A stretch of 64,000 nucleotides of DNA, taken from NCBI RefSeq assembly GCF_008364825.1, contig NZ_VTTO01000005.1, positions 98,679 to 162,678 of the forward strand, written 5' to 3'. Source of the DNA: Azospirillum sp. B21 (lineage in GTDB: Bacteria; Pseudomonadota; Alphaproteobacteria; Azospirillales; Azospirillaceae). A model generated the notes under the pieces. The model did not search any database, was not told the DNA's origin, and saw nothing but the letters and a program-made list of their open reading frames with translations. A program made the position numbers and the translations under genes. Below, piece after piece: positions 8,327-16,947 of this stretch. Positions within the stretch are counted from its first letter, which is position 1; each line of letters opens with the position of its first letter.

Positions 8327-10003
8327 ATGAAGCTCAAGATTGGTACGCGGCTGATGCTGCTGGTGTTCGGCGTGGCGCTGCTCAGCACGCTTGCCGGCGC
8401 CACCGTCCACCTGACGGGAATGCGCACGAACCTGATCGAACAGCGCAAGGCCAAGGTCAAGGAGATGGTCGACGCCGCATCCTCCGTGATCGCGCTGTAT
8501 GGCGAACAGGAGAAGGCCGGCAAGCTGCAGCGCTCGGAAGCGCAGGAACTCGCCCGCAACGCCGTGCGCGCCATGCGCTATGGCAACGGCGAGTACTTCT
8601 TCGTCTATGATTATTCCGGCGTCAGCCTGGTCCACGGCCTGCGGCCGCAGGTCGAAGGCAAGAACCTGCTGAACCTGAAGGATCCCGATGGCGTTCCCTT
8701 CAACGTGCAGATGACGGACGCGGCCAAGGCCGGCGGCGGTTTCGTCGCCTTCCGCCACAAGCGCACCGACACCGCCGATCCGTCGCCGAAGATCGCCTAC
8801 GCCACCGGCTACCAGCCCTGGCAGTGGATGATCGGCACCGGCGTCTACACCGACGACGTCGATGCGGAATTCCAGGCCCGCGCCTTGCGTGAACTGGGCG
8901 TCACCCTGCTGCTGCTGGCGATCAGCGTCGGCATCGGCATCTGGGTCTCGCGCGGCCTGTCGCGTCCGCTGCTGGCGGTCCGCGACGTGCTGGGCCGTAT
9001 CGGCGGCGGCGACCTGACCGTCACCGTGCCCCATGCCGACCGCCCGGACGAGATCGGCGACATGGCCCGCGCCGTGGCCGGCCTCGCCACCACCCTGCAG
9101 ATTGCCCGCGACGAGAGCCAGCGGGCCGAACTGGACCGCGCCGCCCGCGACATCCAGCGTGAGCGCCTGTCCGCCCGCGCCGCCGAGTTCGCCCGTGCGA
9201 TGGACGAGGTCGTGGCGACGCTCAGCACCACCACGGTCGCCCTGCACGAGCGGACCGCGGCCCTCAGCAACGATGCCGCCAGCACCACCGACCAGGCACA
9301 TGCCGCCGCCGGCGCCGCCCAGGGTGCATCCGACAGCGTCGAGTCGGCCGCTCTCGCCAGCGAGGAGCTGCGCGGTTCCATCGCGGCGATCAGCCGTCAG
9401 GTGGAAAGCGCCGCCCAGACCGCATCTCGCGCCGTGACCGAGACCTCCAACACCACCGGCATCGTCACCGGCCTCGCATCCGCCGCCGAGCAGATCGGCG
9501 CGGTGGTGGAACTGATCAACTCCATCGCCGGCCAGACCAACCTGCTGGCGCTGAACGCGACCATCGAAGCCGCCCGCGCCGGCGAGGCCGGCAAGGGCTT
9601 CGCCGTCGTGGCGAGCGAGGTGAAGAGCCTCGCCACCCAGACCGCCAAGGCGACCGAGGACATCCAGTCGCAGGTGGGGGCGATCCGCGCCGCGACCGCC
9701 AACGCCATCGGCGCCATCGAGGGCATCGCCAGCCTGATCACCAACCTCAGCGCCCTGAACGGCGAAGTGGCGTCGGCCGTGCAGCAGCAGGAGGCGGCGA
9801 CCCACCAGATCTTCGCCAACGCCCGTGCCGCCGCCGACAACTCGCGTCAGGTCACCAGCAGCGTCGGCTCGCTGTCGGCGACCATGACCACGACCAGCGA
9901 GCGGATGCGCCTGGTGTCCACCAGCGTGGAAAGCGTGTCGGAGCAGTCGGAGCGTCTGAAGGACGAGGTCCGTCGCTTCGTCGCCGAAGTCAACGCTGCC
10001 TGA
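8327..10003 (+). CDS. Methyl-accepting chemotaxis protein with single Cache sensor domain
   Basis: Transmembrane chemoreceptor of 558 residues. TM1 is at about 8-28 and a periplasmic sCache-type domain at about 30-185 ([19 protein letters not shown], then [20 protein letters not shown]). TM2 lies near 190-210, HAMP at 210-262, and a cytoplasmic MCP signalling domain carries the hairpin tip [25 protein letters not shown]. Cache domains of this type often sense small carboxylates, but the ligand cannot be read here. The ATG at 8327 follows GAGGAGAAGG. It is 87 bases after the phosphatase-like gene and may be a separate unit. The tail shows no CheR-binding pentapeptide. Confidence 0.93.
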   Translation: MKLKIGTRLMLLVFGVALLSTLAGATVHLTGMRTNLIEQRKAKVKEMVDAASSVIALYGEQEKAGKLQRSEAQELARNAVRAMRYGNGEYFFVYDYSGVSLVHGLRPQVEGKNLLNLKDPDGVPFNVQMTDAAKAGGGFVAFRHKRTDTADPSPKIAYATGYQPWQWMIGTGVYTDDVDAEFQARALRELGVTLLLLAISVGIGIWVSRGLSRPLLAVRDVLGRIGGGDLTVTVPHADRPDEIGDMARAVAGLATTLQIARDESQRAELDRAARDIQRERLSARAAEFARAMDEVVATLSTTTVALHERTAALSNDAASTTDQAHAAAGAAQGASDSVESAALASEELRGSIAAISRQVESAAQTASRAVTETSNTTGIVTGLASAAEQIGAVVELINSIAGQTNLLALNATIEAARAGEAGKGFAVVASEVKSLATQTAKATEDIQSQVGAIRAATANAIGAIEGIASLITNLSALNGEVASAVQQQEAATHQIFANARAAADNSRQVTSSVGSLSATMTTTSERMRLVSTSVESVSEQSERLKDEVRRFVAEVNAA

Positions 10004-10385
10004 CCGGAGGGTGGTGCGAGCTGTCCTAGGTCCATTCCTCACCGCTCGCATATGGACTTGTTCGCCTCCAAAGCCCCTCTCCCCCTGTGGGAGAGGGGTT
10101 GGGGTGAGGGGAGGAAATCGGAGATTCCTCCGGCCTTGCGGCCGGCGGCACCCCTCAACTCAACCCGCGGGCCGGCAAAACGCCGTTGGCGTTTGGCCGA
10201 TCCCGCCCCGCAAGGGGAGAAGGGCTTTGGGCGCGGAATGTCGCTTCCCCGACGCCAAATGCAATAGCTTCCGTCGATTTCTGCCCTCCCATTTCCGCCC
10301 TTGTTCCGGTTGTGAAGCCGGGACCAAATAGGGACTTGAAATGGGGCCGTCGCCCGGTGGCGGCGGTCGCCCATCGGGAAGGCAG
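10004..10385. other. Intergenic region containing repeat element copy 1
   Basis: 382 bases between the chemoreceptor and the Ldh2-family gene. The centre is filled by the 159-bp element at 10070-10228. The flanks show no gene. The last 60 bases must hold the leader of the dehydrogenase gene. Confidence 0.5.
10070..10228. repeat. 159-bp intergenic repeat with terminal inverted repeats, copy 1
   Basis: The element begins AAAGCCCCTCTCCCC and ends GGGGAGAAGGGCTTT; these ends are inverted repeats with one mismatch in 15 positions. Inside it are a hairpin of CCCCTCTCCC and GGGAGAGGGG near the left end and a second hairpin, AAACGCC-GTT-GGCGTTT, near 10179-10195. A second copy of the same length and orientation is at 58953-59111. 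The ends and right half are nearly identical between copies, while the middle (about 10118-10155) differs. It resembles a MITE or REP-type element and encodes no protein. Confidence 0.85.
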
Positions 10386-11513
10386 ATGATGACTGAGACT
10401 CAAAAGGATCCCTTCGCCGCGGCGGCATCCTTCAATGCCGGCGTCTATGGCACCAGCATCCGGCCGGTGCAGGCCGACAGGCTGGCCGAGGCCGTGCGCC
10501 GCCTGCTGCGGGCTGCCGGCAGCGAAGAGGAGGAGGCGCGGGTGGTGGCCGACCATCTGGTCGAGGCGAACCTGCGCGGACATGACAGCCACGGCGTCGG
10601 CATGCTCGCCATGTATATGCCGGCCATCGCCGCCGGACTGCTGCGCCCCAACCAGCATGCGACCGTTATCGGAGAGTCGGGTCCCTTCCTGTCGGTCGCC
10701 GGCGGAAGTGGCTATGGGCAGGTGATCGCGCGGGAGGCGACTGACCTCGCCATTCAGCGGGCGCGGCGGGACGGGTTGGCGGTGCTATCCCTACGCGACA
10801 GCCATCACATCGGCCGCGTCGGCTCCTATGGCGAGCAGTGCAGCGATGCGGGCCTCGTCGCCATGGCCTTCGTCAATGTCGTCACCCGCCCGGCGGTGGC
10901 GCCCCATGACGGCACCCGGCCGCGGCTGGGCACCAACCCGATCTGCATCGCCATCCCGGCCACGCAGGCGACTCCGGCCCTGATCCTGGATTTCGCCACC
11001 AGCGCCGTGGCCGTCGGCAAATGCCGCGTCGCCATGGGCAAGGGGCAGGAGATGGCCCCCGGCCTGCTGCTCGACCAGCAGGGCGAACCCACGCGCGATC
11101 CCGGCGTGATGTTCCAGGATCCCTCCGGCGCGCTGCTGCCGCTGGGCGGCCACAAGGGCTTCGGCCTGTCCCTGATGTGCGACGTGCTGGCCGGGGCGCT
11201 GGCGTCGGCGATGCCCGGCACGCCGTCGCACCAGGATTCCGGCCGGGTGATGAACAACATGTTCGCCATCGTCTTCGACCCCGCACGCGGCGGCAACGCC
11301 CAGTGGGCCGCGGATCTCGACGATCTGGTCGCCTATGTCCGCGACACGCCCACCGCGCCCGGTGCCGACTCCATCCAGATGCCGGGCGAGCCGGAAAGCC
11401 GCACCCGCGGGCAGCGGCTGGCCGACGGCATCCCGCTCGACGGCGCCACCCTGGCGATGCTGGACAGCCTGGGCCGCGAGCGCGGGTTGGACCTAACCAA
11501 CCTATTGATCTGA
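10386..11513 (+). CDS. Malate/L-lactate dehydrogenase (Ldh2) family oxidoreductase
   Basis: NAD(P)-dependent 2-hydroxyacid oxidoreductase of the Ldh2/YbiC/AllD family, 375 residues, unrelated in fold to classical lactate dehydrogenase. Family features are HLVEANLRGHDSHGVGML near residues 56-73, the SHHIGRVG segment holding the conserved catalytic His, RLGTNPICIAIP at about 195 and GGHKGFGLSLMCDVLAGAL near 260. Start options are ATG at 10386 or 10389 behind GGGAAGG. The substrate could be malate, lactate, ureidoglycolate or 2,3-diketogulonate-like sugar acids. Its place just before kdgT suggests a sugar-acid role, but the operator palindrome between them makes a separate unit likely. Confidence 0.87.
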   Translation: MMTETQKDPFAAAASFNAGVYGTSIRPVQADRLAEAVRRLLRAAGSEEEEARVVADHLVEANLRGHDSHGVGMLAMYMPAIAAGLLRPNQHATVIGESGPFLSVAGGSGYGQVIAREATDLAIQRARRDGLAVLSLRDSHHIGRVGSYGEQCSDAGLVAMAFVNVVTRPAVAPHDGTRPRLGTNPICIAIPATQATPALILDFATSAVAVGKCRVAMGKGQEMAPGLLLDQQGEPTRDPGVMFQDPSGALLPLGGHKGFGLSLMCDVLAGALASAMPGTPSHQDSGRVMNNMFAIVFDPARGGNAQWAADLDDLVAYVRDTPTAPGADSIQMPGEPESRTRGQRLADGIPLDGATLAMLDSLGRERGLDLTNLLI

Positions 11514-11649
11514 CAGGCTATTCGATCGTTAGTCTCAAGGGAGGGGGTGGTCGCCGACGGCCCCCGTTCCCCGACTGCGGCGCTCCTGAACCCCCCTCCG
11601 ATCTGCAAAAACCTGAATTGATCCATATCAAGGTCTTTCGCAGCGCTGC

Positions 11650-11667
11650 GTACTAGTATACTAGTAC
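11650..11667. promoter_or_regulatory. Perfect 18-bp palindrome upstream of kdgT, probable operator
   Basis: GTACTAGTATACTAGTAC reads identically on both strands, with no mismatch, 76 bases before the kdgT ATG. Its length and A/T-rich centre fit an operator for a dimeric regulator of the GntR or LacI type, as commonly used for hexuronate catabolism. No such regulator is encoded nearby, so it would act in trans. Identity of the protein is inference. Confidence 0.6.
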
Positions 11668-11743
11668 ACACGAACACAACGCGGCCTGCGAGCCGCGCGC
11701 TCCCGGCGCAAACCCCGAGCGGGCATTTCAGGAGCCTAGCGTC

Positions 11744-12760
11744 ATGAACATCAAGAAGCGCATAGACAGCATCCCCGGCGGGATGATGATCGTTCCACTG
11801 TTCCTCGGTGCGTGCCTGAACACCTTCGCCCCGAACACCGGCAAGTTCTTCGGCTCCTTCACCAACGGGCTGATCACCGGCACGCTGCCGATCCTGTCGG
11901 TCTGGTTCTTCTGCATCGGCGCCAGCATCAGCCTGAAGGCCACCCCGCTGGTCCTGCGCAAGAGCGGCGTTCTGGTTTCGGTGAAGATCATCACCGCGGC
12001 GCTGGCCGGTGTCGTCGCCTCCTGGTTCATCCCGACGGAGGGCATCACCTCGGGCTTCCTGACCGGCCTGTCGGTGCTGGCGATCATCGCCGCGATGAAC
12101 GACACCAACGGCGGCATGTACATGGCGCTGATGCAGCAGTACGGCACCAAGGAGGAAGCCGGCGCCTTCTGCCTGATGTGCCTGGAATCCGGCCCCTTCA
12201 TGACCATGGTCACGCTGGGCATCGCCGGTCTGGCCGTCTTCCCGTGGCAGACCATGGTCGGCGCCCTGCTGCCCTTCGTCATCGGCTTTGCCCTGGGCAA
12301 CCTGGACAAGGACCTGCGTGCCTTCTTCACCCAGGGCGTGGGCGTCATGGTTCCCTTCTTCGCCTTTGCGCTGGGCAACAACCTGAACTTCACGACCATC
12401 CTGAACACCGGCCTGCTCGGCATCGTCCTGGGTCTCGCCGTGATCGTCGTCACCGGCACGACGCTGGTCCTGGCCGACATCTTCCTGGCCAAGGGCAACG
12501 GCACGGCCGGCATCGGTGCCGCCTCCACCGCCGGTGCGGCCGTCACCGTCCCGCCGATCATCGCCTCGATCGAGCCGTCCTTCGCCCCGTCCGCCCCGGC
12601 CGCCACTGCCCTGGTCGCCACCAGCGTGGTCGTTACCGCCCTGCTGACGCCGCCGCTGACCGCCTGGTGGGCTCGCCGCTTCGGTGTGCTGTCGCCCCGC
12701 TACCAGGCCGCCGAAGCCGCCAAGGCCGCTCAGCCGGCGCAGGCCGTCGCCGCCGAATAA
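11744..12760 (+). CDS. kdgT: 2-keto-3-deoxygluconate permease KdgT
   Basis: Inner-membrane H+-coupled importer of 2-keto-3-deoxygluconate and related pectin-derived acids, 338 residues. The start [31 protein letters not shown] is characteristic of KdgT, and about ten hydrophobic helices follow. The segment [27 protein letters not shown] in the middle and [18 protein letters not shown] later are conserved family regions. A GGAG lies about 9 bases before the ATG. It heads an operon with kduI and kduD; together they take up and isomerise or reduce unsaturated uronate products. Confidence 0.95.
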   Translation: MNIKKRIDSIPGGMMIVPLFLGACLNTFAPNTGKFFGSFTNGLITGTLPILSVWFFCIGASISLKATPLVLRKSGVLVSVKIITAALAGVVASWFIPTEGITSGFLTGLSVLAIIAAMNDTNGGMYMALMQQYGTKEEAGAFCLMCLESGPFMTMVTLGIAGLAVFPWQTMVGALLPFVIGFALGNLDKDLRAFFTQGVGVMVPFFAFALGNNLNFTTILNTGLLGIVLGLAVIVVTGTTLVLADIFLAKGNGTAGIGAASTAGAAVTVPPIIASIEPSFAPSAPAATALVATSVVVTALLTPPLTAWWARRFGVLSPRYQAAEAAKAAQPAQAVAAE

Positions 12761-12774
12761 AGCTTCAGCGCGGC

Positions 12775-12800
12775 CCCGGCAGCGGTTCGCCGCCGCCGGG
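12775..12800 (+). other. Intercistronic UUCG hairpin between kdgT and kduI
   Basis: An 11-bp stem with one mismatch (CCCGGCAGCGG pairing with CCGCCGCCGGG) encloses the stable tetraloop TTCG, 15 bases after the kdgT stop. There is no T-tract. It may protect the upstream mRNA segment or partly attenuate transcription and so set the ratio of permease to enzymes. Confidence 0.5.
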
Positions 12801-12862
12801 ACCGACCGACTTCAAACGGGTCCGACGACAAAGTCGCCGCCCGCCTTCAGAGGAACGCCACC

Positions 12863-13699
12863 ATGAAGATCACCACCCGGTACGACACCCATCCGGCCGA
12901 CGCGCGCGGCTACGACACCCAGACCCTGCGCGACCGCTACCTGATCGACTCGATCTTCCAGGCCGACGACATCGTGCTGACCTACAGCCACGTCGACCGC
13001 GTCGTCGCCGGCGGCGCCATGCCGGTCTCCGCCCCGCTCGCCCTGGTCGCGACCAAGGAGATCGGGTCCGACACCTTCCTGGAGCGCCGTGAACTCGGCC
13101 TGTTCAACGTCGGCGGCGCCGGCCGCGTGACGGTCGACGGGACCGTCTACGATCTGGAGACCCGCGACGCCCTCTATGTCGCGATGGGCAGCGTCGACAT
13201 CCGCTTCGAAAGCCTGGACAGCGGCAATCCTGCCAAGTTCTATCTGGTCAGCACCCCGGCCCATGCCCGGTTCGAGACCATGAAGATCTCGGCCGCCCAG
13301 GCCAAGCAGCGCCCGCTGGGCGAGACCGCCACCGGCAACAAGCGGGTCATCTACCAGATGATCCACCCGGACGTGGTGCGCACCGCGCAGCTGGTCATGG
13401 GCCTGACCGTTCTGGAAAACGGCAACATGTGGAACAGCATGCCGTGCCACACCCACGAGCGCCGCTGCGAGTTCTATTTCTACTTCGACCTGCCGGAAAG
13501 CGCGCGCCTGTTCCACTTCATGGGTGAGCCGACCGAGACGCGCCACATCGTGGTCGCCAACGAGCAGGCGGTGATCTCGCCCTCCTGGTCGATCCATTGC
13601 GGCGTCGGCACCCACAGCTACTCGTTCATCTGGGCGATGGGCGGCGACAATCAGACCTTCGACGACATGGACCAGGTTCCCCTGGCCTCGATGCGCTAA
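12863..13699 (+). CDS. kduI: 5-dehydro-4-deoxy-D-glucuronate isomerase KduI
   Basis: Cytoplasmic zinc isomerase of 278 residues, the standard length. It converts 5-keto-4-deoxyuronate (DKI) into 2,5-diketo-3-deoxygluconate in pectin and unsaturated-uronate breakdown. The cupin metal site is visible as MPCHTHERRCEFYFYFDL near residues 193-210, and the remaining ligand region is IHCGVGTHSYSFIW near the C-terminus. The start MKITTRYDTHPADARGYDTQTLRDRYLID is typical. AGAGGAA precedes the ATG. The kduD start follows 14 bases after the stop, so the two are cotranscribed. Confidence 0.96.
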   Translation: MKITTRYDTHPADARGYDTQTLRDRYLIDSIFQADDIVLTYSHVDRVVAGGAMPVSAPLALVATKEIGSDTFLERRELGLFNVGGAGRVTVDGTVYDLETRDALYVAMGSVDIRFESLDSGNPAKFYLVSTPAHARFETMKISAAQAKQRPLGETATGNKRVIYQMIHPDVVRTAQLVMGLTVLENGNMWNSMPCHTHERRCEFYFYFDLPESARLFHFMGEPTETRHIVVANEQAVISPSWSIHCGVGTHSYSFIWAMGGDNQTFDDMDQVPLASMR

Positions 13700-13713
13700 C
13701 GGAGACGCGAGAC

Positions 13714-14472
13714 ATGACCAAGCCTTTCGATCTGACCGGTAAGGTGGCCCTGGTCACCGGCGCCAACACCGGCATCGGCCAGGGCATCGCCGTGGCCCTG
13801 GCCCAGGCCGGCGCCGACATCGCCGCCGTCGACGTCGTCTCGCTCGACGAGACCAAGGGCCTCGTCGAGGCCGCCGGCCGCAAGTTCCACGGCATCCACG
13901 CCGACCTGACCAGCATCGCCCCGGTCCAGGGGCTGGTTGAGGAGACGGTCGGCTCCTTCGGCCAGTTGGACATTCTGGTGAACAATGCCGGCCTGATCCG
14001 TCGTGCCGACGCGGTGGACTTCACCGAGGCCGACTGGGACCTGGTGATGAACATCAACATCAAGACGGTGTTCTTCCTCTGCCAGGCCTTCGGCCGCTAT
14101 GCGATCGACAACGGCCGCAAGGGCAAGATCGTCAACATCGCGTCCATGCTGTCCTTCCAGGGCGGCATCCGCGTGCCCTCCTACACCGCGTCGAAGAGCG
14201 GCGTCGCCGGCATCACCAAGCTGCTGGCCTGCGAATGGGCGGGCAAGGGCATCAACGTGAACGCCATCGCGCCGGGCTATGTCGCCACCAACAACACCGC
14301 CGCCCTGCGCGCCGACGAGAAGCGGAACGCCGAGATCCTCGGCCGTATCCCGGCCGGCCGCTGGAGCGTGCCGTCCGACATCGGCGGCCCGGCGGTGTTC
14401 CTGGCCTCCGACGCGGCCGACTACATCCATGGCACCATCCTGCCGGTCGACGGCGGCTGGCTGGCGCGCTGA
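13714..14472 (+). CDS. kduD: 2-deoxy-D-gluconate 3-dehydrogenase KduD (SDR)
   Basis: Cytoplasmic NAD(H)-dependent short-chain dehydrogenase, 252 residues. It reduces 2,5-diketo-3-deoxygluconate to 2-keto-3-deoxygluconate, the step after KduI. The cofactor motif TGANTGIG is at 15-22, NNAG is near 90, and the catalytic Ser and YxxxK appear as SMLSFQGGIRVPSYTASKSG (Tyr about 155, Lys 159). The C-terminus has PVDGGWLAR. The start FDLTGKVALVTGANTGIGQG is typical of KduD, but generic 3-oxoacyl reductases are close relatives, so the assignment leans on the kdgT-kduI context. A GGAG precedes the ATG by 9 bases. Confidence 0.93.
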   Translation: MTKPFDLTGKVALVTGANTGIGQGIAVALAQAGADIAAVDVVSLDETKGLVEAAGRKFHGIHADLTSIAPVQGLVEETVGSFGQLDILVNNAGLIRRADAVDFTEADWDLVMNINIKTVFFLCQAFGRYAIDNGRKGKIVNIASMLSFQGGIRVPSYTASKSGVAGITKLLACEWAGKGINVNAIAPGYVATNNTAALRADEKRNAEILGRIPAGRWSVPSDIGGPAVFLASDAADYIHGTILPVDGGWLAR

Positions 14473-14485
14473 TCGGTTCTTCCAC

Positions 14486-14520
14486 GGCCTGCATTCCGGG
14501 TCCTCCCCGGGATGCAGGCC
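14486..14520. terminator. Bidirectional hairpin between kduD and the convergent Asp-box gene
   Basis: GGCCTGCATTCCGGG and CCCGGGATGCAGGCC form a 15-bp stem with one mismatch around a 5-base loop, in the 49-base gap between two convergent genes. There is no clear T-run on either side, so it is a strong hairpin of probable terminator or mRNA-end function rather than a textbook terminator. Confidence 0.65.
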
Positions 14521-14521
14521 G

Positions 14522-15709
14522 TCAGCGTCTATGGGGAGTGATCTCCACCGGCATGCGGACGAGGTCGCGGTTCCAGGTGATCTTGCACCCGGTCAGGTTC
14601 AGCCGGGTCATGTAGAGATAGGCGGTTCCGCCGACATCCTCGAAATTGCGGCTCTCGCTGCCGGGGTCGAGCAGGGCGGGGTAGTCGAAGGCAGCGGCAT
14701 CGCCGCAGCCGTAGCGGAACAGCAGCGGCGCCGCCCACAGCAATTGCGGCTTCGACCAGTTGAGCAGGTCCGGAGAGGTGGTGGCCCACATGCCGGTCTG
14801 TCCGTCGCGGGTCATCGCAAGCGTGGCGATGAACTGGCCGCTCGGCCGGTGGCGGACGATGCTGCGGACGGTGCCTTGCAGTGTGCCGGGCGCCACCGGG
14901 GCGCAGAGATGGCCTTCCGGCGCATCGCTGGTCTGGCCGTCGCGGACGAAGCGGACCTTGAAGGCTTTCCCATCCCAGCCGCGCCAGGATTGCGGATCCG
15001 CGAGGTTGTCCGTCCGCATCAGGCAGGCGCCGCGCTTCTGCGCGCCAAATCGCTCGGCCCACAGGAAAGCGTACCAGTGGTCGCCATGGCGGACGATGTT
15101 GCTGGGCGCGAAGTAGCCGGTGCGTTTGCCGGCGTCGCCGCTGTAGGCATAGGGCAGCGTCGCGACGGTGTGGTCTGGCGGCGCCGCGCTCAGCCGGAAG
15201 CTCGCCCCGCCGTCGGTGGAGATTGCCGCGGTGATGCTGTTGCGCCAGCAGCGCATGTAGTCGCCGGACGGGCAGAGCGCCCGCCGCTTCTGGGCATGGA
15301 ACTCGTTGCTGACCAGCGCGAACACCGTGCCGCCGTCCAGCGTGTAGAAGGACGAGATCCAGCTGCGGTCATCGTGAAGGCGCGGGTCGTCCTGCCCGTG
15401 GCCCTCGAAGATGACGGCGCAGTTGGGGCGCACGGTATCCAGCGATGGGCCGGTGAGGGCCCGCGCGGTGGAGTGCGAGGCGATCAGGTGGACGGTGCCG
15501 CCGGCATCGCGGAAGGCGCGCGCCGGGGTGTCCGGCGCGTCGCTCTTCGCGCAGGCGTCGCGCTGCCAAGAGGTGACGGTTTCCGGCTCTCCGGCCTTTG
15601 TGACCGTCGGCGCCTGCGCTCCCGCGGTCCCGGACACCAAGGTGATGCCCAGGGACAGCGCGAGCGCCGCGGTCCGGCGGCGCGCGAGCGCAGGCACTGG
15701 CGGCGTCAC
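14522..15709 (-). CDS. Secreted sialidase-like (Asp-box) protein of unknown function
   Basis: An exported protein of about 395 residues. Residues 1-31 form a signal peptide (arginines, then TAALALSLGITLVSG, cleavage near AGAQA). The mature part has beta-propeller character: ISTDGGASFRL matches the sialidase Asp-box pattern, and the repeated phrases NIVRHGDHWYAFLW and MWATTSPDLLNW resemble five-bladed glycosidase propellers. Several cysteines suggest disulfides in the periplasm. I place the start at a GTG whose last bases overlap the TGA of the upstream pyruvyl-transferase-like gene (GTGA), implying translational coupling. The substrate is unknown; a glycan linked to the partner gene is a reasonable guess. 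Confidence 0.72.
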   Translation of the reverse strand: MTPPVPALARRRTAALALSLGITLVSGTAGAQAPTVTKAGEPETVTSWQRDACAKSDAPDTPARAFRDAGGTVHLIASHSTARALTGPSLDTVRPNCAVIFEGHGQDDPRLHDDRSWISSFYTLDGGTVFALVSNEFHAQKRRALCPSGDYMRCWRNSITAAISTDGGASFRLSAAPPDHTVATLPYAYSGDAGKRTGYFAPSNIVRHGDHWYAFLWAERFGAQKRGACLMRTDNLADPQSWRGWDGKAFKVRFVRDGQTSDAPEGHLCAPVAPGTLQGTVRSIVRHRPSGQFIATLAMTRDGQTGMWATTSPDLLNWSKPQLLWAAPLLFRYGCGDAAAFDYPALLDPGSESRNFEDVGGTAYLYMTRLNLTGCKITWNRDLVRMPVEITPHRR

Positions 15710-16947
15710 TTGCCGGCGGCGATGGACTTCAGGAAGGGGGCCGGCTGCAGCCGGTTGGCGACCAGGAAGTCCAGGTAGCGGGTGGCCGACTCCGCACGGT
15801 GGCGGTCGTAGGCGTCGGGGTCGAAGCTGATCAGCGACTTCAGGCGGTTGCGGGTCAGCGGCGCCGTCAGGTCGGCGGCGTCGACATAGGGAACGCCGGT
15901 GTTCTCGCACAGCTCGCGCGTGCGGGAGTCGATGGTCACCGTCAGGCCCATCCGCTCCGCCTGGATCGCCAGGGCGACACCGTGATACCGGCAGCCGATG
16001 GTCAGGTCCTGCTGGCGCAGGGTATCCATCCAGGCCGGCACGTCATAGTAGGAGCGCATGTAGTTCCGGCACCAGGCCTTGAACTCCTCGAAGGAGTAGT
16101 GCGGCACGGTGTGGCGGTGGATTTCCTTCAGCGCATGCGCGTCGATGCCGTCGAACAGCCCGCGCGAGGCCTTGATCATCTCGCCCATCGACTGGACGAT
16201 GTACTGGCCCGGCGCGATGGGGTCCATCATCAGGGCGATCAACTGGTGTTCGATCTCCCGCGTCTTGACCCAGGCCTGATGGCCGCCGGCCACCGTGATC
16301 GAGCGCGGCAGGTCGAGAGCCGACCAGTTCGCATGGATCTTGCGGCCCAGGCCCGGCGCCTGGTTCAGGAAATGCGACGGGCAGCCGCCCGGCAGGGAGC
16401 CGGTGATGCCGAGCTTGTCCAACTGCGCCGTGGTGTAGGCGCCGCGGGTGTAGATGTTGGGGGAGGTGGCGGAGGACGGGTTCGACGCCGCGATCACCTG
16501 GGCCCAGCGCAGCGTGCCGGGGCTGAGTTCGATGTCGTGGTCATAGCTGTTCGCCTGGGCGCCGAGGCCGATGGCGACGATCGGCAGGCCCGACTTTTCC
16601 AGATTCTCCGCCATCTGCCCGTAATCGGTGTGGCGGCCCAGCTGGTTGGCGCAGGGGATGACGATGATGTCGGCATTGTTCCGCAGCGTGTCGGCCGAGG
16701 ATCCCCAGCTGAAATGTTTCACCGGATTGGTGATGTGGCTGCAGATCGAATGGACGAAGGCGAGGTTGCCGTTGTTGTGCCCGATGCCGTTGTACAGGTC
16801 GTCGAATGCGGCGTTCGAATACAGGCCGAGATTCGGCGTCTTCCACAATACCGCGACGCGCAGAGGCTGGGTCGACGCACGGCCGGAGCCTTGTCCGGAC
16901 GTGTGCGGCCGGTCGACAGGAGTATCGATGACGATGTCTTCAAGCAT
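15706..16947 (-). CDS. Polysaccharide pyruvyl transferase family protein
   Basis: About 413 residues from an ATG at 16947; an in-frame ATG at 17040 would add 31 residues. The PS_pyruv_trans family pattern is visible: early RVAVLWKTPNLGLYSNAAFDDLYNG, central IPCANQLGRHTDYGQMAENLEKSGLPIVAIGLGAQA, ANSYDHDIELSP, and late LTIGCRYHGVALAIQAERMGLTVTID with the conserved GxRxHG-like element (GCRYHG). Enzymes of this fold add pyruvate ketals to sugars of cell-wall or exopolysaccharides, but some members have other roles. It is coupled to the secreted Asp-box gene by a 4-base overlap. No glycosyltransferase or polymerase genes are adjacent. Confidence 0.8.
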   Translation of the reverse strand: MLEDIVIDTPVDRPHTSGQGSGRASTQPLRVAVLWKTPNLGLYSNAAFDDLYNGIGHNNGNLAFVHSICSHITNPVKHFSWGSSADTLRNNADIIVIPCANQLGRHTDYGQMAENLEKSGLPIVAIGLGAQANSYDHDIELSPGTLRWAQVIAASNPSSATSPNIYTRGAYTTAQLDKLGITGSLPGGCPSHFLNQAPGLGRKIHANWSALDLPRSITVAGGHQAWVKTREIEHQLIALMMDPIAPGQYIVQSMGEMIKASRGLFDGIDAHALKEIHRHTVPHYSFEEFKAWCRNYMRSYYDVPAWMDTLRQQDLTIGCRYHGVALAIQAERMGLTVTIDSRTRELCENTGVPYVDAADLTAPLTRNRLKSLISFDPDAYDRHRAESATRYLDFLVANRLQPAPFLKSIAAGK

